Shown: positions 1 through 11,581 of the stretch, one piece after another
Layout: each line of letters opens with the position of its first letter
How positions within the stretch are numbered: the first letter of the stretch is position 1
Assembly (NCBI GenBank): GCA_036320915.1
Contig: JAXBDG010000001.1
Span: 3,432,001 to 3,496,000 of the forward strand
Length of the DNA stretch: 64,000 bases
From: Linnemannia elongata
Lineage: Eukaryota; Mortierellomycota; Mortierellomycetes; Mortierellales; Mortierellaceae
Direction: 5' to 3'
The notes under the pieces: generated by a model
The model's input: only the letters and a program-made list of their open reading frames with translations
Database searches by the model: none
Told to the model about the DNA's origin: nothing
Position numbers and translations under genes: made by a program

Positions 1-2168
1 CAAAAGGTGAAGGGATGACAGAAGTAAGACAAGAGTCCACAGCATGTCACAGATGGATAAAGGGAGGGAAGGAGGGGCGAGAAGAAGAGGGGTAAAGAAA
101 GAAGGAGGGAAGGAAGGAAGGGCAAGTGAGGATTGTAAGGGAAAGGCAGTAGGAAAAAACACAGGGGAGGGCAACGAATACCATTTCTTCAACGACAACA
201 AAGTAAAGAGGCTGGCTCTCACTCCTCTCTCAAAATGGACTTTGACTCCCTCTTTTTATGTTGTTGTTGTTGTTGCCTGCTCATCGCTCACCTCTGTCTC
301 TCTCTACTTAGTTCAGTACTCGTACTCGTCTGTACTCCCATCGACCAAAATGCTCTCATCCTCTACACCCCTATCCCTATCCTTGCTGACTTGCCTGTCC
401 ATCTCGGCCATTTGTTTACATATTCTTGTTGTTAGTTTGTTTGTTCACTTCGGCATTTGTCAGTTCTTCCCTTGCTACCAGTGCGCCTGATTACAATCCG
501 TTGTAGCCATCAGTTCACAAAGAAAAGAAAAAGAAACTGGTTCACGTTGTCACCTTGTTCGCTGGCATACTTTGAAGTAAAAGAAAGAAGATAATTGCCC
601 TTCTGCTTCCGCTTGATTGCCAACCCCACCGTTCATTCCACTAATTCATTCATTCACCTTCATTCAACCTTCTTTTTCCATCAGACTACCAACCCCCGGA
701 GATTATTTTTGACAGCGGACAGAGAGCATCTTTTATTACCAGTTGAATAAAGGAACCTGAACCCCCCCCTTTAGGCAGTAATACTAATGACATTCCTTTT
801 CCCCATCTCCTTTTTCTTCTTTCCCTCCACTCATCTGCCTGTCTTTTGCGCAAAAAGCTATTGAGAGCCCTACTTTTCATGTCGCATTTTTCTTTAATTT
901 CATATCGAGGATAAACCTGTGAGTGTCCGTCCAGCATCGCCTTTTCTCCCAAGCCTCCTATTGTATCTCTTTTTCTTCTTCTTCTTCTTCATTCCTCTTG
1001 ACCACAATACAATTGATGTTGTTGGGGCAAGGAGTGGATCTTCTTTTCCTTTTCTAATCACATTACCCGTTTAATATTTGTCCGGCTCTCTCTCTCTCTT
1101 AAGAACCAAAATAAACAACACGACAGACCCATCTCTTGTGCTGTCAGACACGATAGTGTACTTGCCGTGAGTACGTTGGACAGGGTTAAAAACATTGTAG
1201 ATCTACTCCTGCTGAAGAAAAAAAAATGGTCAGGGTATCTGAATGATCCATGTGTGAGGGAGGTATGCTGACTTCTTTCGACTGTATCTCACTCTTAAAA
1301 AAAATCCTTCCCTCCCCTACTCACTCTTTGTCAGCACCTATGGCAGTATGCCCCGTCCTGCTTTGTGTCCCTGCCAATAAAGAGAAAATACACCCTTTTT
1401 CGTGCAACATTGAAAACCTTGACTGTAAGGTGTGAAACCGGGTTGAATGAACAGGTTATTGGAGGTCTCACGGGAGCATGCAGCCTCCTAGCTGTGCTTT
1501 GGATGTATAAAAAAGTGAGCAAAAAAAGAAGATCGACGGAATAAAAACAACAAAGGGATGGTTCTGTTCTGCGGAGCGCCATGCCTACTAGCTTCGTTTT
1601 AGACAAAGACTAGCATGGTTGACATAGCGCGCTAGAAGGATCAAAAAGGTGTAAGCAGAAACGGTAAGTAGGATAGCCTAGCAATGCGTCTAGAAGTATT
1701 AACAAAAATGGTGAGCAGTTTCTGTCTAAGGTGTCTGTCTGTTGTCGTTGTAAGGAAGGGGGATTAGCACGGAGATATGAACATTGGACTCTAGCGAGGG
1801 AGTGGCTTAAAATTTCAGGGGACAGACAGACAACTCATGTGTGCTATTTTTTGTTTGCGACCTTTTCATGTCCGACCGCGCATACGCAAATAATACAGAA
1901 AAGCGATCGTGCCATGTATTCGATTTCTCCCTCTCCTTCTGTGTGTCAAGTGTCAAGTGATAAGTTCATAAATCAACGTCAAGCAAGACCGCGTCTGCGC
2001 GTGCTGAGCCTGGCAAGCCAATAGATCAACTGCCGATCGATATGGTCCTCTCTCTTTCATAACAAAAATACCCAAGCCTTCCAAGCCTCCTCTTCTTTTT
2101 CTCAGGGTGCAAGCAGGTGCTCCAGCAACCTTCCACCTTTTTTATTACCTCTCGCATTCAGCCTTTCT

Positions 2169-2224
<56 letters not shown>

Positions 2225-2475
2225 CTACTTTCTTTCTCCTCATTCGCTTCTTTTCTTTAATTCATTCCTTCTCTTGCCGTCCTCTCCTTTACATTCATTC
2301 CTTTTTCCATTCTTTACAAACTCCTGACCCTCCTCTTCTCCTCTTCTACCCCTTCTACCCGAGCCAACCAATCGTAACAGTTTATCAGTTTATCGTGAGA
2401 CGTGAGACTGATAACCTTCAATCGATCAAGCTTAACCCTCCCCTGTTCACTGGTCCCAACACAGCTGATCCTACA
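1..2475. other. Intergenic region, no gene supported
   Basis: All open frames here are short, low in complexity or full of homopolymers, and none resembles a protein family I know. The stretch is rich in CT and A-tract sequence typical of fungal untranslated and promoter DNA. The last few hundred bases are probably the promoter and 5' leader of the hydrolase gene starting at 2476. I see no RNA gene. Confidence 0.6.
2172..2224. repeat. Poly-T homopolymer, about 53 bases
   Basis: An uninterrupted run of about 53 T lies roughly 250 bases upstream of the hydrolase start codon. No reverse-transcribed gene copy adjoins it and no flanking duplication was noticed, so it reads as a simple mononucleotide repeat. 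The exact length may be affected by sequencing or assembly. Confidence 0.95.
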
Positions 2476-4963
2476 ATGGGTCTCATTATCTCTCTCGTCC
2501 GATCGACTTGGGCCGTATCCTATGCCACCTTCTCGCTCACATCATTCATCCTCACCGGCTTTGCCGTCTTTGGAGAACGGACTCCCAACCGTGTCGCTAA
2601 TGTCGTCCTCAGTCTGACCAGTAATCAGTATTCAGAGTTCCCACTGATCATGTTCTTCTTGGACCTCCTCTTTCAATCCTGGCTCTCTGTCACCGGTACC
2701 TTCCGTAAGCCTTTCTCACTTCATCAACTAAAGACGACACAGAAAACTCCCACGGTAACTTTGCTGAAGACATATACTAACTAGCAATTTTTTACTTGCA
2801 TGTATAGATGTTTCACCCCTGGCCCGACTCTTCTCATATGTCAATGTGATCACGGCTGCAGGGATTGTCTACCTGTTCAAGCGGTCTCTTGAAAGTCAGC
2901 TTGTCGCTGAAAACTTCCTCGGCGAGATCTCAAAGGAAAACAAGACGAAATTCAAACTTCCAGGAGTGACCTCGTAAGTCGTCCACCAACCCGTTTTGCC
3001 AAGCCCTTGCTGTTTATCATCGGAACGCCTTCCACCTCCTTCCTTCTTCCCCTTTCCCTCTCCCTTGTTGTGGCATGTGCGTTGTCATATCATACTAATC
3101 ATGCTTTTTTTGCATCCCTGAAAAAATAGACTTAGGTTCTGGAAACAGTTCATGAACCCATTTCACTGGCCTAGCAACTTTACTCTCAATGAAAACAGTA
3201 TGTGTGCCTTCTTTGCTTTTTGAAGCGAGTATTGAAAAGAATCAATGTCCGGAGATCCATGGGATTACCACGAACAGTTGTCAGAAGAGACCGATATCTG
3301 AGTTTTTTTTGTTAACATCGCGTTACGCACATCCTGCTTTCTCCCTGGTTATCGCGCTCACATTTTCTTTTCTTAGTTCCTTACTGGACATCAAAGGAGC
3401 AGATGTATGCCATGCACACTGACGGCTGGGAATCCGTTCTGGAGATGGCTGTGGATGTCTACCGACCCGACAACGTTGAGGGTGGCCATGATCGGCCTGT
3501 GCTTGTAAGTTTTTATGCTGCTGCTCTTTATCTCCACCTGTTCAAACATTTTTCTTATTTTCTTAGTTAAGCACATGCTATAGTTATTTGTGGTGCCAAG
3601 CTCCGATATCCCTCCATCTCGATGTTCGGCTTGCAGAGAAAATTATCCGGGAAAATGGTATCGAGAAAACAGAGAGCATTTTTATTGAACCCAGCCGCTA
3701 ACGTCATCGTTCATTTCTTATGACCTTTTTTTGTTGTATGCAGATGTATATCCATGGCGGTGGATGGACATCAGGAAGTAAGAAATTGCTCGGACCCTTG
3801 GTGACAGAAATGATTGCTCAGAACTGGGTCGTTGTTGCTGTCAACCATCGCCTCAAGACCAAGGACGGATACCCTACTCAACTCATCGACTGCAAACGTG
3901 CTCTCCGCTGGATCAGGGAAGAGGTTCAGACCTTTGGCGGCGACCCTTACAATGTTGTTGTTGCTGGTGATTCATCTGGCGGTCAATTAGCGGCGATGCT
4001 TGCTCTCACACCCAACGACCCGGCATATCAACATGGATTCGAGAAGGTTGACACCTCTGTTCAAGGCTGTCTTGTCCAGAGCGCTGTGTTGGATTTGGTG
4101 GACGCGAACGACTATAGCGCTGCGAGTGGTAGAGAGCGATTCATTAAGGAGGTGGCTCTTCGTCCAGGATTCCCCGAGTCTGCCGAAAGTATGAACATGC
4201 GCCATCTGCCAATTCATTTTCCGCAAACTTGGACCTGTGCACAACAAGCAGCCGACACCAGCATGGAAGACTGACCTAGTACGACTTGTTTTTTTTGGCC
4301 GCCTGCCCTCCTTAAACTTGAAAATAGATATCGCGTTCCTGAAGGAGCACTCTCCTCTTTACAAAGTCGAAGGAACTAATGTTCCCTTCCTCGTCGTACA
4401 GTAAGTACTGAAGTGACTCGCTATAGCCCATGGCGAAGTTAAGAACGCTCTGGCCATAGATGACGGAGATATGGGATCAAGCCACTAATGCGCCGTTTTT
4501 TTCATCGACTTTCTCATGAACAAAACAAAACAACGATCATTAGAGGAGACCTTGACATGTGCCCTGTCGAGACAGCCCGCGACTTTGTGAAAGAATTCCG
4601 CAAGAGTAAGTACATGATCTACTGTATCCAAACAAAGCGAAGATAGGACTTCTATTCCGCCGTGCATATTTGCTCTTGCTCTGAAAAAGTTAGCAGTCCC
4701 CTTTTTTCAACCTTGATTTTTCGACTTTCATCTGACGCCGCTAAAACATCTCTGCCTCCTTCCTAGAGAGCACCGCGTCAATCAATTACCTTGAAATTCC
4801 TGGCGGCCACCACTGCTTCGAGATGTTCTCCTCACCCAGAACATGGTACACAACCATTGCCACTGCCGAGTGGCTGAACCACAATTTCAACCAAACCGCT
4901 ACCAACGAAAAAAAGGTTGCTCGCGTGCACGAGCTCGTTGAGTGGTGGCATGAAAACAATTAG
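2476..4963 (+). CDS. Alpha/beta hydrolase (carboxylesterase/lipase-like, HGGGW type), eight exons
   Basis: Proposed exons are 2476-2704, 2808-2973, 3130-3197, 3377-3504, 3744-4188, 4328-4400, 4544-4605 and 4767-4963. All junctions are GT-AG and keep the frame, giving 455 residues. The oxyanion-hole motif HGGGW is at residues 201-205 and the nucleophile elbow GDSSG at 272-276, making Ser274 the nucleophile. The likely acid is in GDLDMC (about Asp374) and the His in PGGHHCF (405/406). This is the full triad of the hormone-sensitive lipase/arylacetamide deacetylase-like branch, which hydrolyses carboxylic esters. The N-terminus has hydrophobic segments (about 5-30 and 55-75), suggesting membrane attachment, perhaps at the ER. 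The third exon has two in-frame acceptors 6 bases apart (after 3129 or 3135). The substrate cannot be told from sequence. Confidence 0.88.
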
Positions 4964-5455
4964 GCATAGAAAAAATGGAAACCCATCCGGGACTTTCTAG
5001 CCTTCCCCTTCCTCTGGCCAGTCAAGGCAAAACAAGGAGAAAAACATGAGTGGCCCTGGAAATAAAAAAAATGAGCAAACTCTCGACGTCTGTGCGACAG
5101 TGACGTCTCAAAGCGTCAAAGAACAATCCATGCCTTCTTCGCAAGAAACTGCCTTTTTTTTGAGTTTTCTTTTTCTTACTGAAGGCATTTGTTTCGGCAC
5201 ATTCTCATGCATGAACACAATTGATGATAGAAGATTGAGATTCGAGAATGCCGTTTTGGTCGGCAGGTGACCAATCGTATGAACAAAGATCAACGTTAAA
5301 TACAAGCGACTTCCCATCCTTAATTTCTTTTCATTCCTCTTTTAACACTCTAACTTCCACCAACGGACACTCCGCTATACCTCATCTTTCACAGTACACC
5401 TCGAAACGCAACAAACCAACCAAACTACCAACCAATTAACAAAGGAACAACAAAA

Positions 5456-6931
5456 ATGTCGACATCTAAACCACTGAGCATGAAGACCATGGCGAGGGCT
5501 CCATCCTCGACCAAGAGCAAGCGAATCTCGATCGACATTCCTTCGGACAACTATATCACTGTCGACAACCGTCCCATGCCCGTATTCTTCAGCAACCTGG
5601 AGGTTCCTGCTGTTATCCGTGCTACTGTCACTTTTGAGAACGACCAGGACTGTCAGGGCCAAGATGTGGAGATTAACTACACGGCTGCCGTTGTCTATGA
5701 AGTGACAGGTAACACACCTCTTCAGATTAATACACATGAACATCAAGATGCTGCTGCCATTGCATTCTTATCATAATTATCCTGACGAACATATTGCTGA
5801 CCAACATTTTCTCTTTACTCCGCTACCCTTCCCTTCAACAGCGATGACATTTTTCAGCGCCAAGACCAAAATTCCACACAACCTCCAACGGAAGCGCTGG
5901 ACGATGAGCAACCTCATCCGCCCAACCCCAGGCACCGTTGCCGCAGGAAGATATACAAAGACCGTCACCGCAACCATCGACCCCCTCTGGCCCTCCTCAG
6001 GTGTCACATCAGCCAGCGTCAAAGGAACGGGATGGGTCCGTTACACCTTCGAAGCCTCATTCCTCAAGACCACCATAGGCGGCGCTTCTCCTGTTCTGGC
6101 CACCATGCCCTACGAAGTCTGGGTTGTCAACTCCATCATGCCTTCAGAAGCCGGTGCTCTCTCAAATGTTCCCAAACCCTTGACGGTTCATGCACCGGGC
6201 AAGAAACCTGACCTCCCTGTCTCACTCACCATCCCCAACCAGACTTTACAGTTTCATGAGCAGGTCCCCCTCACAGTCCGTGTGGAGCCATTCCAGAAAG
6301 GCAGCAAGAGGTCTGGACAAAACATCGTGGTCCTCTCGGCTGGGTTCTCAGTAAGGGAGAAGGTTCAAGGGTGGAGCAGGAGTGCTACGGGGGTGGACGT
6401 TGAGCACGTTACGGATGTGGCCCAGATCGCGATCCGCGAGGGGTGGCCTCAAAACACTCTTGGAGGGTGGACACGGACGGTTAGTATTACCTTGCCGACG
6501 GCGCCCGAAATTAATGCCTCGATGACTTCCAAGGCCATGGATATTTCGCACTCGGTCTTGTTCACTCTGAAGTACAAAGCTGAGAACGATAGCGATATGA
6601 AGGCCCAAGAGGTCACCGTTGAAGGTATGTTGTACTTCTTGACTTTTTCATCCTTCGTTTTGCTGCTCTCGTCCTCTCTTGTGTTCTTGCATGGTTAGAA
6701 AAAGGCTGTTGGTCTTGTACTCACCTCTTTTCCCAATACCTTATCCGAACCTTTTTTTCGTGTGTGTTTGTATATGTGATTTTAGTGCCATTCCAAATGG
6801 TGGTTCCTCGCCGCAATATGCAGGCACAGGACGACTTCTTGCCCACCTACAGCGCCGCCGACGCTCAAGCCTACCTACAGAAACACCCTGACGATGAGAA
6901 GGACCTGCCTTATTATTCCCGTGAAGAGTAA
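5456..6931 (+). CDS. Arrestin-like protein, intact member of a tandem triplet
   Basis: Exons 5456-5708, 5842-6624 and 6786-6931 give 393 residues. The protein is beta-strand rich with no signal peptide or membrane segment. Conserved blocks shared with the two downstream paralogs are FENDQDCQ near residue 60, GWVRYTFEA, EVWVVNSIMPS, FQKGSKRSGQN and a final VPFQMVVPRR. The tail holds two LPxY-type motifs (LPTY and LPYY); the second paralog has a classical PPEY at the same end. Beta-sandwich proteins ending in PY motifs are typical of fungal arrestin-related trafficking adaptors, which bring Rsp5-type ubiquitin ligases to membrane transporters. That assignment is inference; the N-terminal arrestin signature is divergent. 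The ATG at 5456 is the first in frame and is preceded by an A-rich leader. Confidence 0.6.
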
Positions 6932-6949
6932 AACCATATACCTTGCAGT

Positions 6950-6955
6950 AATAAA
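6950..6955 (+). terminator. Poly(A) signal AATAAA of the arrestin-like gene
   Basis: A canonical AATAAA occurs 18 bases after the stop codon at 6931. It is placed as expected for 3' end formation of this transcript. Confidence 0.45.
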
Positions 6956-7571
6956 CATTCACACATAGGCGGTCTACTTGATCGTATTGCTCAAAGAACA
7001 AACAAATGTCTGTCCATTTCGATTGCTCGCACTTTTCTTGCTGAAATTAAAATCGGTCAATTGTGACTTGGCGGGGTGGTTGAGGAAGGTGTTTGGGGAA
7101 GGTGTTTGTTTCACGCTTGGGCAAAGTCATTGAAGTAAAGAGCCGTCTCTGATCATTTCGTTTTCACAATCCCTTATTTCACTTGAGAGAAAGAGCAAGA
7201 GCAAAGGCCAACAGCGAAAAGCGAAAGGGAAAAGTCCACTTTGGGCCTACAGGTACAAACAATCAAGCCCGTGGCAACGGAAGCTTCTTCCTTTGGTCTC
7301 ATGCGCAAGAAGGGGAAGGCGTTTTGGAACGTCTTGTGTTTTACCATTCACCATTGAGACTTACAAAGAAAGTATTTGCAACAACATCTAACTTTTCTTT
7401 GAGGGTACCCTTTTTCACGAGGCTCGCAACTTTTACATTTTCACACCATTCTCTTTTTTCGTGACCTTTTTGTTTCTTTACGCTTTTTGCTCTTTCTTCT
7501 TCAATTTCATCCTTCCCAACTCTATCTGCATTCTCCCATATCCAACAGCCAGGCAGGCATTAATCAAACTA

Positions 7572-8983
7572 ATGGAACAACTTCGAAGCAAGATGTCGTT
7601 ACAACGGGTAAGAAAGAACCAAGGGTCAAGGACCTACAGATCCTTGTTGTAACTAGCTCCGGCTTAACAATTACAGTCGGAACGGAGACATTACTGCTTG
7701 TTCACGGATCACACGACAACCTTGTGATCACCGAGGCCACGGCTACATTTGAGCTCGACGAGGACTGGGCAGCAGACGAGGTGACTCTCACCTTCAGAGC
7801 CACCTTTAACTCAGGGAAGGTTGGTACTGGTGAGAATCGCAAAAGCTTCAAGGGTACGGTGTTCCAAGGTTATGACGCAGACAATATCTGCCTCTTTCAT
7901 AGCCAACAAAGACAGTCGTCATCACTGACTCCAACGCAATAATACATGTGTGCCGGAATGGTTTTTTCAACATAGAGGCAGATATGGCGCAAGTTGTACC
8001 GTTGTTCAATTTGGACGTTCCATTCGCCTCGCAGAAATGGATACTCTCAACTGCCGCCGGAGCTAATCCGCGAACAATCGCTAAAGGATTCTACAAAAAA
8101 GCAAGTTGTTCTCATGATCAACCCGGCCAGGCCTTCTCCCTTATACGGGTCCCTTACCTCGATCCAATGCGATTTCCGAGTTCAAGTCTTGAAGTGCCCG
8201 ACTTCAGGAGCTTCTCAGTCGTACTGCTTGACCCTCGAGAAGCCCTTCTGGGTCTTGAACGCGCCTATGCCTGCGCTATTGCTAGAGCATTCGTTGCCTG
8301 TGGCGTTGGTTCAGTTCCTAAAACGGCAACCGCAGTTGTTGCTTCTGGAACTGGTTTTGGAGGCTCACTCCTCATCTCAATATCGGTCCCGCAACGCTAT
8401 GTTATCATGGGGTCCGAAGTCTCAGTAACAGTCCTAGTCGGCTCACTCTCTAAGGGATCCAAGAATGAGGGTCGTGCTGTGGTGGTCCTTGGAGCGTCAT
8501 TCGTTTTTGTCGAGACTCGAGTTGCGAAGTCGCGGGTGAATATACAACAAGACGAGCTATATGCGACTGAATTGATCACTATCTCTTTGACGATGGGATG
8601 ACTAAAATCTGTGGATGCCTGGGAGTGGACTGTGAACTTGACGGTTCCGAATGCGCCACTCTTGACGACTGACTGTAGGACCAAGTACTTGATTGTCTTG
8701 CATTCTTTGTCAATAGTCTTGAAAATCAAGAGCGAGTCTATGCGTGATTTCCGAGCAAAGTCCATTCAGCTTGCTGGTAAGCTCGCTCTTTTTTGTTTCG
8801 AATAAATGGCCGTTGATTGCAAGTGGAATATGGGATGAGCGCCACCAACACTATTATTTTTTTCTCTTTTCACACGACTCCAAAACAATTGCTCTAGTTG
8901 ATGTTCATATCGTAGCTGGTCAACCTCCAACGGCTCAGTATACCTCACCAGCACCTCCTGAGTACGAACAGCCGAAGGATTGA
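7572..8983 (+). pseudogene. Decayed arrestin-like paralog
   Basis: Its translation aligns block by block with the intact gene at 5456-6931, but not in one frame. The first block (about 7680-7855) contains ATATFELDEDW, matching ATVTFENDQDC. The next (about 7976-8270) includes WVLNAPMP for WVVNSIMP. The frame then shifts near 8270-8310 to give VPKTATAVV and LSKGSKNEGR. A TGA at 8599-8601 sits where the paralog has Trp of EGWPQN, a TGG-to-TGA change, after which the same frame continues with DAWEWTVNL. An intron (8777-8897) in the same place and phase as the paralog's second intron leads to a tail with a perfect PPEY motif before the stop at 8981-8983. ATGs at 7572 and 7593 are out of frame with the first block. 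A transcribed fragment cannot be excluded. Confidence 0.75.
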
Positions 8984-9809
8984 GCAGTCGTGGCCACCTC
9001 TATCCCCTTCGAACAACCACCGACGATGAACTACCAATCTATGCCAATATCATAGATTTTTTTGCTCTGCCAACAAACCGCCCGTAATGAAATAAAGCAC
9101 AAACCAATACAATGGTTGCACCATTGACCCTCTTTCCCGCTCTTGACACTTTGACAATTATTGCCGGCTATCCATTCCGAAAAACGAATGTGAAAAGGTC
9201 ATCTGACCGTCCTGTGAACAAAAATAGGAAGGAGGTGGTGGAGGGCCATTCTCAATTCTTTAAAGATTCCTCACACACAACAATCCGATAGGGCTCTTGC
9301 TCTTTTCTTACTTTGAATGTTGTACCTTCTTTTTCTCATGGACATCATGCAGGTCCACTTCTCACTCTTCCGTCCGCCCATCTTTTAGAGTTTATTTTGT
9401 GTTTCGACTTCTTTCGATCTTTTCACTCCATCCATTTGTTCACGAGGAAGGAGTGACGAGAGAGTGAACGGCGGGCCGTGATAAGGGCAGATGCAACCTT
9501 GGAGTTGACTCAAACCGCCGCGCTGCTTCGCACAGTTGGCTTTTTTCTGCGTCGTACTTTGCTTCTTCATCCACGTTTTTCTTTGCTGCCTCCCTCCCTT
9601 TACTCCATAATACTTCCCAGCCATTTTTCAGCTCGTCCCAGAAAAAAAAAACCTTTCCTACTCATCCTTCCTTCCTTCGTCTCCCCCTTTTTTCCCCTAG
9701 CCATTCTTGCATCACTCCCGTATCCTGCATCAATATTTTGCACCATTTCCTTTCCAACACCTCTATCATCCCCTTCGACCCTTTCAACAATAAACAAAAT
9801 AGAAAAACA
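8984..9809. other. Intergenic region between the second and third arrestin-like copies
   Basis: No open frame here resembles a protein family. The last 250 bases are strongly CT-rich and run up to the ATG at 9810, as for a fungal leader. Confidence 0.5.
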
Positions 9810-11581
9810 ATGAACTGCACAGCATGCTACTACACCGGAATGAAACGAGCAGGAAACGTCACCCGGAAATGCGGCAACCCCTTTGAAAGCGTCTCCGAGT
9901 ACCGACTCTCGATTGATGCACCAACCGAGGATACTATTGAGACGCTACCCTGTCGTGCAACTGGTCGAGGGGTTGAAAAGGCCATGATTCCGTTGCTTTA
10001 TGGGTCCTCCGAACAGCCTGGTGTGTTGAGATTGAGTGTTGTTGGTAATGCCATGGTTGTTATGGGAGGAGCATGGGGAGGTGGGAATAATGACTTGACG
10101 AGTACGAGTCCTTCTCCTTTGATGAAGTTGACGGGGGCGACGGAAGACTTGATAATTGGAAGTGGCGACAGGAGAACTGAATGCGAGGCACAGGTGACCG
10201 TCCGAGGTGTCGCCGGGACAAGAGTCAAAGGTACCTTTTTGTTTTGTGTTGGACAAGCAAGGGAATAATTGTTTTGTATGCAGGTCTTTGTCATGAGTAT
10301 CTCACAATTGCCTCTTTTCCTCCTTGTGCGTTGCATTGTTGTACTCACACACACAAACAGGGCGTGGTGCACCATCCGCATTTCATGCAGACACCCAAAT
10401 CAAGTCTGAGCAGGTCTTCTTCTACAGGAGATTCGATATCCCACTCCCAGGAGATAGAGGGAACCAAGAACAACAGCAGCTACAACAACGACGCACAGGC
10501 ACCCAATTGCCCCTTGACATATTGCGCAACAATAACAACTGCAATTATCAAAACAATAGCAGCGCTCGTCAATATTCTCCTTACCCCTCACCCGCTCTCC
10601 TACCTTTTCATCATCTTCATCCGACATATCAACAACAACGGATGGCTGCGACAATAGAGGCAACAATGGCGACGTTCTTGCTCGGTTTATTCACCAATTG
10701 GATCCTATCGTGATTGATCCAACATGGCCATCTTCGAGCTTTCATCCGCAAGGGTGGGTCCGGTACACGGCTGAACTGATGACCAACCGCACTATGCATT
10801 TCAAATCTGTGACCGAGATCTGGGTCCACAATAGCCCCACGCCGTCATCTTCATCGTTGCCATCGTACCTTCCAGTCAAGGATTCAAACATCATGGATGA
10901 ATCTCAATCAGCCGATAATGATGGATCTACTGGAAACCCACTAGGATTGCTTCTTCTAGATCAGGGGCATCCGTGGAATGTTCGATTGCAGGGAATTGCA
11001 GCCACCCAGTTTGAGATCGGGCAAAATATTCCGCTTCGAGTTCTCTCCACCATTCAACAAACAACAGAGGAGCAGGTTCGACTGGCGCTTTTTCAAAGGC
11101 GATCTCTTCGCACCAAAGGAGTCCAAGGCGTTGTTGACACTATTGTTCAAGAACTGGTTGATATTCCTTTATTCACGCCATTGGCGTCACTAGAAGGAGC
11201 TGATGAAAGTAGGAAGGCAGATGATGGTGGCGATGACAAGGAGGAAGATGGTACGATTGTTTGGTTACAGCTTCCATCGACACCAGTGCTGGCACCGAGT
11301 ACAAGGACTATGTACCTGGATATCGATCATTACTTCGTCTTGACTCGAGTGACCCTAGGATCAAAAACCAAATCCATCGTCGCCAAAGGTACATCGCTGA
11401 CAAGTCGTCTCATCAGAGGGTCAAATTACGATATTTTTTTCTTTTGCTGCACCTTTGTTCAATGAGATAGATCTAACAACAACCCTTTTTTTTAATCCCC
11501 ACCGTATCGCTCTTAGTTCCCGTTACTATTGCTGCACCTCAGCGACCATCCGGTCAGAGTCCCAATGCAACTGTGCAATAG
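9810..11581 (+). CDS. Third, divergent arrestin-like paralog (gene model uncertain)
   Basis: Exon 1 (9810-10230) and the end of the gene are clear; the middle is not. Blocks shared with the 5456 gene are QVFFYRRFDIPLP, then IDPTWPSS, QGWVRYTAEL, VTEIWVHNSPTPS and, after the last intron (11389-11516), VPVTIAAPQRP. A frame change is needed between about 10560 and 10713. An intron 10568-10659 (weak donor GTCAAT, pyrimidine-rich interior) would restore the frame and give exons 10361-10567, 10660-11388 and 11517-11581, 473 residues in all. If it is not spliced, the gene carries a frameshift and is a pseudogene. Low-complexity insertions (Gln/Asn/Ser-rich, and an acidic stretch near 11200-11250) make it longer than its neighbour, and it lacks a PY motif at the C-terminus. 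Confidence 0.5.

Noticed and set aside
2172..2224. Long poly-T, with poly-A runs at 13238, 26880, 52266 and 53293, considered as retrotransposon or retrogene tails
   Set aside because: None adjoins a coding copy, and no flanking target duplications were noticed. They fit simple mononucleotide repeats, one of them inside an intron.
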